Below, in pieces: positions 1 to 11,612 of a stretch of 64,000 bases of DNA. Below the pieces are notes generated by a model. The model worked only from the letters and a program-made list of their open reading frames with translations. It made no database searches and was not told the origin of the DNA. The stretch comes from Dactylonectria macrodidyma (Eukaryota; Ascomycota; Sordariomycetes; Hypocreales; Nectriaceae): the NCBI GenBank assembly GCA_020744425.1, contig JAGMUV010000014.1:1364001-1428000 (forward strand). Reading direction: 5' to 3'. Every line of letters starts with the position of its first letter. Position 1 is the stretch's first letter. Both the position numbers and the translations under genes were made by a program.

Positions 1-355
1 AGATTTCGGCTGCTCCCTTCAATCGTCAATGACTCTCGCATGACTCCTCGAACTATCTATGAGCCGGAATGAGCATAGCATACTTCTTCAACATCAGCAG
101 AACTCACGGTCAGGCGCTCCATCCAGGGCGATGGACTGTGTAGCTTGTGTTCTGATGTGGGAGGTAGTGTCCGATAATAATTCGCGGGTATGGTACTGAA
201 CCTTGAAAGATCACGTCGTTAACTTGATGCAAATCGCGTTATAATGGGACACATATGGTAAGTAAAATGTCGAGAGCTATGGTAAAAAACCAATGGGACC
301 TTGCCCAGGTCTGCAGCGAGGGACAACCCAGTCTGCTTAGTCGCAGGGCCCTGTG
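1..355. other. Intergenic, no gene seen
   Basis: No reading frame here resembles a protein. It lies immediately 3' of the HeLo-NACHT-ankyrin gene, so the first part is probably its 3' UTR and terminator region. No repeat or RNA gene was recognised. Confidence 0.5.
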
Positions 356-3300
356 CTAGCCACCATCGACATTATCGTCTGGCTCGTGTCGCACCAACGC
401 GTGAGAACCAGAGCGGCACTTTACGCCAATCTCAGAGCACTCCAGGCAGATATCGAAGTTGCCGCCATCACAAATTTCGCAAGAGTAGTATATGCCGCCA
501 ACCGGGATGCATAATGTACAGGCATCACACCAGCGTAAGTTCTGATCGAACGTTACCGCACTGCTCTTTATAACAGTGTCATCGGCGCTAATTTGGGTAC
601 CTGCCCTTTCGGCATGACGGAGGAGAAGCTGGTGGAGTTCAGGGTTTCCGCTCCGCCTGGCCCACCAGATTAAAGTTTGGCCAAAGCCATCTTGAGAATC
701 AACACAGGCGTCGTCAGCGGCAAGCAAAAGCTCTACCGTCTTGGTATGACCGTTTCTCGATGCGGCGAATAAAGGTGTTGTACCATACCAGTCCTTGACA
801 TTTGACGCGGAAGGACCGATGGCAAGTAGTACTTGCACCACTTCATGATGTCCCTGCCTGGCGGCGACAAATAATGCTGTGCGACCCTGTTCGTCCTTGC
901 TAGTGGCTTCAATATCAGGGTGTTCGAGAAGCAGCTTGACCACTTCGACGTGTCCATTCGATGATGCTACATGGAGCGGCGTCCATCCGTCCTTGGTTGC
1001 AACAGTGATGTCGGCTCCCTTCTCGAGAAGCAGCTTGACCATTTCGACGTGTCCATTCGATGATGCTGCATTCAATGGCGTCCATCCGTCCTTAGTCGTA
1101 ACAGTGATATCGGCCCCCTGCTCGAGAAGCAACTTGACCACTTCGACGTGTCCATTCAACGATGCAGCATGGAGCGGCGTCCATCCGTCCTCATTCGCAA
1201 CAGTGATGTCGGCTCCCTTCTCGAGAAGCACCTTGACCACTTCGACGTGTCCATTCGATGATGCTACATGGAGCGGCGTCCATCCGTCCTTGGTTGCAAC
1301 AGTGATATCAGCTCCCTTCTCAAGAAGCAGCTTGACTACTTCGACGTGTCCATTCAATGATGCTGCATAGAGTGGCATCCATCCCTCGACAGTCTTAACC
1401 GTGACATCGCCCCCTTGTTCAAGAAGCAGCTTGACCACTTCGACATGTCCATAGGCAGAGGCTGCATTCAATGGCGTCCATCCGTCCTTAGCTGTGACCG
1501 CGATGTCAGCTCCCTTCTCGAGAAGCAGCTTGACTACTTCCATATGCCTATTTAATGATGCTCTATAGAGAGGCGTCCATCCGTCCTTGGTTGCAACAGT
1601 GATGTCGGCTCCCTTCTCGAGAAGCAGCTTGACTACTTCCAAGTGCCCATTGTCAGAGGCTGCGTTCAATAGGGTCAATCCCTTAACAGTCTTACCTGTA
1701 ATGTCAGCTCCCTTCTCAAGGAGCAGCTTGATCACTTCAACATGCCCATTCAAGAATGCTGCATAGAGCGGCGTCCATCCCTCGACGGTCTCGACCGTAA
1801 TGTCGGCTCCCTTCTCGAGGAGTAGCTTGACCACTTCGATACATCCATTCGATGATGCTACATAGAGCGGTGCCACTCCGTCTTTAGTTGCAATAGTGAT
1901 GTCGGCCCCCTTCTCGAGGAGCAGCTTGGCCACTTCGACGTGTCCATTCAATGATGCTCCATGGAGCGGTGTCCATCCGTCCTTGGTCGCAACAGTGACA
2001 TCGCCCCCTTGTTCAAGAAGCAGCTTAACCACTTCGACGTGTCCACTGTCAGAGGCTGCATTTAATGGCGTCCATCCGTACTCGGTCGCAACAGTGATGT
2101 CGGCTCCCTTCTCGAGAAGCAACTTGACCACTTCCACGTGTCCATTGTCAGAGGCTGCGTTCAATGGTGTCCATCCGTCCTTGGTCGCAACCATAACGTC
2201 AGCTTCCTTCTCAAGAAGCAACTTGACTACTTCGACGTGTCCATTCAATGATGCTGCATAGAGTGGCGTCCATCCCTCGACAGTCTCAACCATGACATCG
2301 CCACCTTGTTCAAGAAGCAGCTTGACCACTTCGACGTGTCCACTGTCAGAGGCTGCGTTCAATGGTGTCCATCCGTCCTTGGTCGCAACCATAACGTCAG
2401 CTTCCTTCTCAAGAAGCAACTTGACTACTTCGACGTGTCCGTTCAATGATGCTGCATAGAGTGGCGTCCATCCCTCGACAGTCTCAACCGTGACATCGCC
2501 CCTTTGTTCAAGAAGCAGCTTGACCACTTCGACGTGCCCATTCAACGATGCTGTAAGTACTGGTGTCCAACTGTTGTGGTTGGCAACCGTGACGTTGGCC
2601 TTCGCGTCAAGTAGTGCCTTCACGATAGTCACATTCCCTTTCGCACAGCTAGCTCCAAGAGCTGTTCTCCCTAAACTACTCTTCTCATCTGCGTCGTACC
2701 TGCGTTCCTTGATAAGATAGATCGCTGTGCCCGTCAACCCGAGTTTCGATGCGTAGTATAGAGGGCTGGGCGGCCTCGTCTCCTTGGCTAACTCTGCTTT
2801 CATGAACTCTTCGTCATTATCCTTCACCTCGTCATCATTTGAATCGAACCACTCCCTCCACGAACTCCAGGTGGGATTGGTTCGATCAAGCAGCACATTT
2901 GTAAGCCTGATCATATCGGCATCATTTGACACTCCCAAGTTAGCATGGCGATACCATGAACCTGCTGCGTAGTCTCGGAACGACTTCCCAAGAGTGCCCA
3001 TAGGTTCCCGAAGCGTGCCTTGCCAGACTTGTGGAAAATTGATGTAGTGGAGACACAACTTGGCGAGTAGTGTACTTTCAATCGCTTCGTTGGAAGCTCG
3101 CAATCTCTCGTTAGCCAGTAGGAGCTTTTCTTGGGCTAGAATGTTGTAGAGGAGATACTGTTTGACCGAGAAATGTGTCAGGTGCACAGTCCTAAATGCT
3201 GGGGAAGGTTCCGAGGGCTGACTCCGGACTTCTAGGAGCGGACCGCAAAGATCCAGTATTTCGCTCTCGATGTAGTCATCATCAACCGAGTCAGGCAGTT

Positions 3301-5103
3301 CGTCGAGCGGGAAGCCGTCGCAGTCCTCGTGAATAAGTACAGCCTCGGTGATCTCACAAACCGTCAGGGGTCGCAGAGCAAACGCAGCCCAGCGTAACAG
3401 GGAAATCGCCCGAGTTTTATCCTTTTCCTCGAGACCTGCTATTTTCTCCCAATTCCGATCGTAGAGGCGTTCGAGCCCGACTGGGGTTTTAACGATAGCG
3501 TCCTCTAGCTGCTTCTTGGATTTTCCTCTACGCAGACGGTTCTCCTGCAGCTTTAACCACAGAAACTGGCCCTTGCAGCGGTCGGCCATTCTCCCGGAAA
3601 TTTCGCTTTTGATTGCTTCGCTCTTGTTGGATAGCTTCCTGTCGACGATGCTTTTGGAATACAACGCCGTGTCGGCTCGGACGTCTTCGGTCGATATCTT
3701 GTACTCGACAAATCCCACCCTCGTGTTATCCATCAGAGCATGTCGGATCTCAGGCTCGTCGCGACTGACGATCAAGATCCGGGTGGTCGTATCTGCAGCC
3801 GCTTTCTTGACAGTCTGGAGAAACGTCGCGACCGAGAGGCTGCTGTTTCCAAGCTCGGTGCATTCATCCAGACCATCTGCAACCAGTGTACAGCCGGGTA
3901 CAGTCTGGAGGAGTTCTCGGATGAGCTTGACGACGGTCGCTCGCGTTGCCACCTGGTCCTGTTCGGCCTCCCATCTCTGGCGGACCAGGCCGAACGTGTC
4001 CGCGTGACGCGACACAATCTGAGAGATCCATGATCTTATGGCTACAAAGGGGTCCTTGCGGCTCTCAAAGTCGGATGAGAAGAATAAGTGTGCGACGGGC
4101 GTCTCCAACGTGGAGGAGAGGTGTTCGACCACTCTGGCACATAGGATCGTCTTTCCGAACCCGGCAGGTCCGTGAATCCAAAGCAGCTTGGCGGTCCCTG
4201 CCGGAAAGTCGGGTGAGAGCCAGCGGAGAAATGCGGGCTGGTCCAGAATCCAGTCGCAGGTGCCGTCCAGCCTCTTCTGGATGGAGTCGTCGTAGAGTTC
4301 GTTAGTTGAGTGGCGACCGAGCAGCCAGGTGTGGACTTCACGCCGAGTCTCGGCTTCGCCCGTTAGCTTCGGGACGGGAATGTAGTGGGGTCCGTCATCT
4401 TACCTTGGATCTCACCGTCTATCCGAGCTAGAATCTGCCGAAGCTCGGTAGACCAAGCGTGATGTGAGAATGTCCCTGCAAATCTCGGTTAGAACAGCAC
4501 CACAAACGGCAACAAGTCAAGATTCGCGTCCGTACCTTGTAGGGGCACAAGGGCATCAGTACCCCCGGAGTTTGGTTCATGTACCGGCCGCGTAGCCTTC
4601 GCGCCGTCAGGAGGAACCAAGTTGTGTAATTGCTGCACGAGCCTCCCGAGCAGGTTGACCTGCTCTGTGCGTTCTCCCCTGCCGCCTAACGCCCAAGCAA
4701 GCTTTCGCCTCTTGGATTCGGATGGTGCGGTGCGGGAAGGTTGGGCCTGGCTGGCGCGAAACAACTCATCTTGAGCAAGCCCCGTACCGGCCAGGAGCGG
4801 GCGCCGAGAAGCGCCGTTTGCGTTGCAAATATTGTCGATGATCAGCAAAAGGTCCCGTACTGCCGAAGATATGTCCGGGTCATCGAGAGCCTGGTGGTGG
4901 TCGGCCGACGGCGTCCCTCGGTCGAACCCGACATGCCGGCCCCATTGCTCGAAGCGGAGCTTTTCAGCCTTGAACTGGGTGTCTAGCACCTGAGAATCAG
5001 CCCCGAAAGACCTGTAAGACTGCACCTTCTCGACGGCTTCCAAGCAGGAGCTGAAGAGGCCGGCAAGCCCAGCGATCCCAACGGCCAGTCCAACAGGCTC
5101 CAT
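356..5103 (-). CDS. HeLo-NACHT-ankyrin-ZZ NLR-like receptor
   Basis: Predicted NLR-type immune or incompatibility receptor of about 1545 aa. Proposed exons: 4536-5103, 4404-4475 and 356-4353; the phases agree, and the second intron (4354-4403) has a CTAAC branch site. Residues 1 to about 190 resemble the HeLo domain (start MEPVGLAVGIAGLAGLFSSC), the membrane-targeting death effector of HET-S. NACHT follows: Walker A GPAGFGKT near residue 275 and Walker B TLVADGLDEC near 369. About 21 ankyrin repeats (99-bp units, roughly residues 768-1457) form the sensor; about 17 are nearly identical, typical of fungal NLRs with highly conserved repeats. The C-terminus has CxxC pairs and two His like a ZZ zinc finger. 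The ATG at 5103 was chosen because the HeLo-like sequence starts there. No stop or frameshift was found. The ligand is unknown; calling it cell-death signalling is inference from the family. Confidence 0.85.
900..2560 (-). repeat. Tandem 99-bp ankyrin-coding repeats, homogenised
   Basis: About 17 consecutive 33-codon units of the pattern xDGWTPLxAASxNGHVEVVKL. Two adjacent pairs of units (about 2190-2390 and 2390-2560) are almost identical over roughly two repeats, which suggests recent unequal exchange. Long antisense frames over the array are only by-products of its periodic composition. Confidence 0.85.
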
Positions 5104-5568
5104 GGCTAAGTGCTTTGGTTGCCGTGAATGAATCCGAGGCGGGTTGCCTCTTGTTATAGGCGGCTTGGCGAGGCAGCAAGTTTTGCACAGCCACATACGG
5201 CAGCCTGCACGTCATGTGCAGCTTGTCGCCCACAGCATGCAAGTGCAACTATTCTGAGGGGAAAGAGGCGTGTGAAAGCAGTGGGCTAAGGTGGAACCAC
5301 GACATATTTTTGTGCGATATTGGGGAGACGGTTCTTATTGAGTAGTATAGATGTAGTGGTCTTTTTAGAGCGATGGGAATGAAATACTATGATGTGATAG
5401 AAAGATTAAATGGAAGTTGAGTGAATTGGTCCCAAATAATAGCTATGAATGTTCTCAATTGTAAATACGCAGCTCAAGTCTCGAAATTTGAGATTGAACT
5501 CTCCCATGGATTGTGAAAAGTGACGTACTCATCCTCCCTGTCATGCATTGGTCTCTCGTCTACCTGCG
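5104..5568. other. Intergenic, upstream of the HeLo-NLR
   Basis: It separates the HeLo-NLR start codon (5103, minus) from the 3' end of the serpin pseudogene (5569, minus). It is relatively A/T-rich between about 5300 and 5470. It presumably holds the NLR promoter, but no specific motif was recognised. Confidence 0.5.
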
Positions 5569-6657
5569 CTACCGTCCAAAGAAAAGCCCCGTAAAGACCA
5601 CGGTACTTGATTCACCTAAGCAAATGGAAAATGCAAACGGCCTGTCAAACACCAGAATTTCGGGATCGGGGGCTCGGCTCTTCGTTATGAGAATGGCCGT
5701 GGCCGCAACGGCCTCGGTACCTTCTTTATCAACTTTGATAATGGCTCTGTGGATAATAGCTTGCACCTGGTTTCTTCCCCGCGTCATCTCTGAGAAATCG
5801 CCCGCCACGGGGAAGCCGAGCTCGAGCAGCGTGGACAGGATCGATAGGCTGCTGTTGAGATTGAACTTTGGGAAGCCGAACTTATTGTACTTTTTAGCGC
5901 GGAGAGGTAAAGTTAACCGGCCGCGGTCCATGGCTCGCACGAGTTGTTCTAATGACGTGCCTTTGTCGGGCAGATACGCTACGAGAGACATGCTGGCGGA
6001 TGGCGAAGCCGCTGCATACAGGAGTCTGATGGCTGTGTAGCCAGGTCCCTTTACTGTGGCAATCTTCTCCTTGTGGCTGAACATCATGTCTACCTTGCGT
6101 ACTTCGGTTTCCGTCACGAAAAATGGAGTCTTTATTTGAGTGAGCTTTTGGTCGAACTTGGTCTTCCACGTTCCCTTGAAAGCCAGCGCATTGATGAGCG
6201 CGATGTGGACTTAGTCTAAGTCTTCTTAAGAGAGCATGTCCTTGATCAAACCTCGCGTGTTGTCGGAGATCCAGGTGTTTATCTCTCCAGCTGCCTCCTG
6301 CAAGCTAGGGAATCTCGTGACATGGGCACTAAAAGAGTTGAGGAACTGGGTGTAAGCAGAATAAAAGTCGACGTCGGATTCGGCAAAGGCGACGTTCGCC
6401 ATTGTCACCATTTGGTCAGCGCTGAACACGGCAACGAGAGCTTTGAAAGAACCCGAGAGCTCCGAAAGATTACTGAAACCTATTTTTCGGCACAGCTCAT
6501 CTCTTTGGTCGACGTCGGCTGCACCTGCTAGCATCGCCAAGGCGGTTGCAATTGAGAGTGGAGAGATACAGACGCCTTTCGCCGACATGTCTGTGGCACA
6601 GAGTTTCTCCAGTACGTCCTAGCCGAGGACATGGGTTGCTTGAGCGATGCCTGACAT
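5569..6657 (-). pseudogene. Serpin (serine protease inhibitor) pseudogene
   Basis: The frame from ATG 6657 to 5569 holds a nearly full-length serpin of 362 codons, close to the usual 370-400 aa. Landmarks in order: CISPLSIATALAML (the F/S-P-L-S-I motif), INALAFKGTWK (the N-A-x-x-F-K-G motif), the reactive-loop hinge KVDKEGTEAVAATA, and RPFAFSI near the C-terminus. The scissile bond would lie around ITKSRAP; counting from the hinge puts P1 at Ser or the adjacent Arg, so specificity is uncertain. Three in-frame stops break it: TAG 6619-6621, TAA 6226-6228 and TAA 6211-6213. Each is explained by CAR to TAR, a C-to-T change at CpA as in RIP. Both sides of every stop keep serpin sequence in the same frame, so decay looks recent. 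No secretion signal is visible at the chosen start. Serpins are rare in fungi. Confidence 0.85.
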
Positions 6658-7767
6658 TTCGTAGGTTGATGTAGCTTGCTGGGGAGGCATATCAAATCTA
6701 GTTTGGCTTTGATATTGGAGATATATGACATCGCGACGATGAGGGCGTGAGTCTGGGATGTGGGGAAGCGGGGGTTTCTGCCCGCGACCTTGCTGAGAGT
6801 GAGCAGAATTTGGAGTAACCATATCCGACCTAGGACAGCAGGAAGCTCTGCCATCACACCATCGTCAATAATTGTTCTGTTGCTCGAGATTCCCGGCCAC
6901 ATAACTTACACCGAAACACATGAGCCCAAATATTCGCCTCCAAATCAGTCGCAGAAGAGAATCACTCACGGTTGATCAGTCAAGCTATCAAACAAAGCTC
7001 ACCTCAAGGCCCGACATTGAGCGTTCGTTGCCAACCATGCTACGCAACGTTGCAGGTTTCGACTGTGCCCCTTGAGCTCCTACAAAACTCAACCCTGAAC
7101 ATTACATACACGAGTTAATTCAGGAGCTAATAGTATACATTATTCTTTCTCACTCCTGCCTTATTACATAGGGGTATTGCTCGGCGCACGAACTATTTTT
7201 TCTACGTGCACGGATATATCACATGCAGCCCGCCCCCAGCTACGAGTAAGGTAGAGCCTGCTGACATCGAACGGATATTCAGACTACTATAAGGCACGCG
7301 AAAAGGTCATTGACTTCAAAGGCATTCGAGAGGATCCACAGGGGTAAGAGTGCCGCTGAGCAATGATCATCAATAAACGCTTGGCTAACGCCCTGTCCTA
7401 CCTAACCGTCACTCGCCCCTAACCGCACTTCCTGTAAGACTGTGCACTTGCAAACTTTATTAAATGGAAAAAGCAGCTCGTGAACGCTCCCTGGCTGTCC
7501 TTTGATCGAGAATTCAAAACTATATCCATGATTAGGTTCACCCAGGCGGCTGCAAACGATCTCTCAGGGACCCCTCGATGAGCAAAGGCGCAGAGGTCAC
7601 TGACTACAAATGCCATCTCACATCCGGCCTTGCTACTACTCGTCCTCCGCTTGATCATCAAAAACGGCTTGATCGTCGGAAAAGAGTTTAAATCCTCCCA
7701 CCCTTGAAGGCATGGATTGATGTAGGTGTGCAGCTCTATCTTGAAGAGAGCAGATACTTCGGCATCG
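6658..7767. other. Intergenic, no gene supported
   Basis: Only short frames are present (the longest is an 80-codon minus frame at 7419-7661) and none resembles a known family. It separates the serpin pseudogene from the 3' end of the patatin-NB-ARC-TPR gene. Confidence 0.45.
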
Positions 7768-10700
7768 CTATTCAGGCGGCTCGTTCGGTCTCTTTACACG
7801 ACGAGATTTGAAGATTCCGCGGAACTTCGCTGCTAATCGTCCTGGCGCTTTCGGTCTGCCTGTTGACTTAGTCTCTTTGCTCTCTTTGTTCATGCTTATC
7901 TCTGCTGATCCGGTTAGGCCGCCTTTAGCAATTAATAGAAAGTGGTGACTTGTGTTACCTTCGATGCGTTGTAAGGATTCCATGTTACGCGTGACCATCG
8001 ATGATTTAGGATGGTTGGGCCCCAGAGCGGTTTGGAAACCATGTAGGGCCCGCTCATACATCTCCTCTGCCTCCTTGAACTTGCCTTGGTCTGAGTAGAG
8101 GAGACCTAAGTTATTGACCGTCATGAGAGTCGATGTGTGATGAGATCCAAGCGCCTTCTCATAGCCTTCTAGCGCCCGTTTATACATCTCCTCTGCCTCT
8201 TTGAATTTGCCTTGGCCCGAGTAGAGGAGACCTAAGCAGTGAACTGAGTCAAGAGTCGATGTGTGATCAGGTCCAAGCGCCTTCTCTCTGCCTTCTAGCG
8301 CCCGCTCATATATCTCCTATGCCTCCTGGAACTTGCCTTGGCCTTTGTAGAGGCTCCCCAAGTTATTGAGTGTGCCGAGAGTCGATGCGTAATAAGGTCC
8401 AAGCGCCTTCTCGTGGCCTTCTAGCGCCCGCTCATACATCTCCTCTGCCTCCTTGAACTTACCTTGCTCTAAGTAGAGGTTCCCTAAGTTATTAACTATA
8501 TCGAGAGTCGATATATAATCGGGTCTAAGCGCCTTCTCGTAGCCTTCTAGCGCCCGCTCATACATCTCCTCTGCCTCCTTGAACTTACCTTGCTCTAAGT
8601 AGAGGTTCCCTAAGTTATTAACTGTATCGAGAGTCAATGTGTGATCAGGTCCAAGCGCCTTCTCTCTGCCTTCTAGCGCCCGCTCATACATCTCCTCTGC
8701 CTCCTTGAACTTGCCTTGGTCCCTGTAGAGGTTCCCCAAGTTATGGACTGTCATAAGAGTCAATATATGATGAAGTCCAAGCGCCTTCTCGTAGCCTTCT
8801 AGCGCCCGCTCATACATCTCCTCTGCCTCCTTAAGCTTGCCTTGGCCTCTGTAGAGGCTCCCCAAGCTGTGGACTGTGCTAAGAGTCGATATATGATGAC
8901 GTCCAAGCGCCTTCTCGTGGCCTTCTAGCGCCCGCTCATACATCTCCTCTGCCCTCTTGAACTTGCCTTGGTCCAAGTAGAGGTTCCCCAAGTTGTGGAC
9001 TGTGTCGAGAGTCGATGTGTGATCAGGTCCAAGTACCTCCTCCGTGCCTTCTAGCGCCCGCTCATACATCTCCTCTGCCTCCTGGAACTTGCCTTGGTCT
9101 GAGTATAGCATCCCGAGCATATGTAACGAGCCTATCACCAGTTCATCGCTAATGTACCAAACACCTGCGTCCGAGAGTGCGTCTCGCATCCATTCTGCGC
9201 ACCTCTCCGCGTGCGGGAGAAGTCTCTGCTGGAAGACCCAATACTCCTTCGATTCACGCGTCGGCACCGAGGAACCGACCACCACGAGCGCCAGCCTGGC
9301 CGACTCGTGTTTCTGCTGGTCGCAATCCAAGAACGACGCCCACCTGTGCACCACCGGGTGCATGGAGTAACTGCCTGTCGATCCTTCCTGGGTTTCGACC
9401 ATCGAGTACCGAAGTAGCAGGCCGATAGAGTCCAGGAATCGCACTACGTTGCGAGCCATCTCCCTGAGCCAATCGGGCCACCGGTCTGCCGGTCCCGCCG
9501 CCGCCGTGCCAAGCAGACCGTGCTACAGCTGCTTGTTGTCGAGAAAGGCCTAGAGTCGCAACAGATTGGCGGCATCGGTGCTCTTGCTCTCGATCTCCTT
9601 GAACGAAACCATCCACGTCGTAGCAATGCTTCCCTGTTCGTAATCTAGAAGTGGGCGGCTCGATGCATTGCGGGATCCCATCAGCTCGTCCCACTGGTGT
9701 TTGTATATCTGCATGTACGTCGTTGCGTCGATGCCCTTTTCCCGGAGGTACGAGGCGGCTTGCGCCAGCGCCAGGGGCAGGCCGTCTAGCAGCTTGAGGA
9801 GCTGATCACAGTCCGAGCCTAGCATAAAGTAAGATTCCCATCACGCTTCAGTTGATGTATGAGACCACCAAGACTCACCGAGTTTGCCGCCATACCATTT
9901 CCCAAAAATAGTCCTGCTGAGATTTAGATCAACCTTGGCCAACTGCTTAGACTCGCCCAGCTGGGAAAGGCGCGAAAGGCGTGTCGTGACCAATACTGCC
10001 CCGTGGTCGCCGGGTAGGTAGCGTCTCAGATCGTATGCGCCTGTCACGCCGCTTTGCTCGTGGTCTTGGTCAACATTGTCAAAGATCAGCAGCCAGTCGC
10101 CGTTGTCAGGCCGCGCAAGCCACTCCATCACGCTTGCGACGGCGGCATCGAGATCGTCCTTGCCACGCGCCTCGGATTGGTCCCGACCTATGCTGGGAAT
10201 TTGCACTTTAGGAATCCGGTTGATGCAACCCGCAATGCTCCCTCTGAGACGGTCCTCCGACCTGCCGTCGAGCCAGAAGACCGAGCTGAACGTAGCCTGG
10301 TGGCGCCGGGCGAAATCGATAGCTAGCTGTGTCTTTCCGACGCCGCCGAGTCCGTGCAGCACGAAGACCTTCCTCGTCTGTCGGGAATGCGATCGGCGCG
10401 GGAGGAGGTATTTCTCCAAATCGGCAGTGTCGGACGGCCTGTCGACGAAGTTGCTCGACGCGGGGACACCGTCCAGGCTAAAGGGTGTCTTGTATGAGCC
10501 AAAGTCTTGCGACATTGGATTAGCGACACTACGATGGAAGGCAGGAATGTAATATAGGAACGTGCAGAGACTAGGATTAACTAACATTGCTTCCCCACAA
10601 GGCCGTTTGCGCATGCCTTCATCTGTTTAAACACGTCCTGCGACGCGACATACCGGCCGGTTGCCGCCGCAATCTCGCGCTGCTTCCTCGACTCTTCCAG

Positions 10701-11612
10701 ACCAACATGCTCGAGACCGCGGACAACGTTGAAGCGGTAATAGCGGCCTTCATCGTCGAGGCTGGATTTGTCGCGACGAAACTGCTCCGCCGTCATCTCT
10801 GTTTCTGTCGCAAGCTTCTTTAGGGTAGCTCCGATGCCTAGGACATCATCACGCACGGGCCTTATTGCGGGTACGCCCGTCCCGATCGACACCAGGCACC
10901 GAAGACTGCCCCGCAGCTGGTCGCCCCAGACATCTTGAGCCTGGTTCCAAAGCGCGTACACGGGATTGTTCGCTCCCAGGGCACCGTCGACGAACTGCTC
11001 TTGAAACGGCCCGATTGCGATTGGATCGAAGAAGGTAGTTGCGGCAGATGTAGCGCGACAGGCTTGCCATATCTTGGTGGAGTCATAGAGGTGAGCCAAT
11101 CCGCGGGGACGGTAGCTCGTTAGGCACACGGTGTCGCCAGTTCCTTTGCTCGTCGCGCATACGAAGCTTATCGGTTAGCCGTGCCATAAGGAAATGAGGA
11201 AGTTGGAAACTCACACTTTGCAAGCTGTGTTTGGGGGATCTTGAAGAAGCGCGTCTTCGCCGTGGCCGTTGTCCACCAGAATTTGTTTGACTGCCTGCTC
11301 CAGCGCCGCAGTATCGAATCTGCCCTAGAACTGGCCGTTAATCTTGACCCTATGGCTCTTCTTTTCGAACACCTTATCAGACAAGGACGTATAGGCAGTA
11401 ATGCATTCATCAATCGTCATCCTCAGGCGCCCCAGCATGATAGCGATCAGGCCGCCGGTGCTGGTGCCGCCGATCATATCGAAGTAGTCGCATGGCTTGG
11501 GCGGAGAGTCGGGGTCGATAGTAGACATGAGATTTTGTAGAATCATCAGCGAGGACAGGCCGCGAACTCCGCCGCCGTCAAGGGCAAGTAGACGAATGCC
11601 ATTGTCGGGCAT
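7768..11612 (-). pseudogene. Patatin-NB-ARC-TPR NLR-like receptor, inactivated
   Basis: Proposed exons: 11215-11612, 10586-11166, 9879-10505 and 7768-9818, about 1218 codons. The patatin-like phospholipase effector has oxyanion DGGGVRG near residue 11, nucleophile GTSTGG near 49 and catalytic DGA near 193. The NB-ARC ATPase has P-loop GLGGVGKTQLA near 378, Walker B WLLIFDNVD, then GLPLAL and a winged-helix MHPVVHRW. About ten kinesin-light-chain-type TPRs (42 aa, xxLGNLYxxQGKFKEAEEM) form the sensor. The family is thought to trigger lipase-mediated cell death. Four in-frame TAG codons interrupt it: 11325-11327 (likely CAG), 9550-9552 and 9523-9525 (both at conserved Trp positions, TGG to TAG), and 8317-8319 (needs a transversion from GAG). 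The first three are RIP-type changes. The introns are otherwise normal. The start at 11612 is the first ATG before LLALDGGG. Confidence 0.85.
7990..9130 (-). repeat. Tandem 126-bp TPR-coding repeats
   Basis: About ten near-identical 42-codon TPR units (xEAEEMYERALEGxEKALGP) lie in the 3' half of the patatin-NB-ARC-TPR gene. High internal identity suggests recent expansion or gene conversion before inactivation. One unit carries TAG 8317-8319. Confidence 0.85.

Noticed and set aside
879..2720. Plus-strand Ser-rich frames over the HeLo-NLR ankyrins
   Set aside because: Repeating FSRSSLTTSTCPF-like text is the antisense of the ankyrin unit, not a protein.
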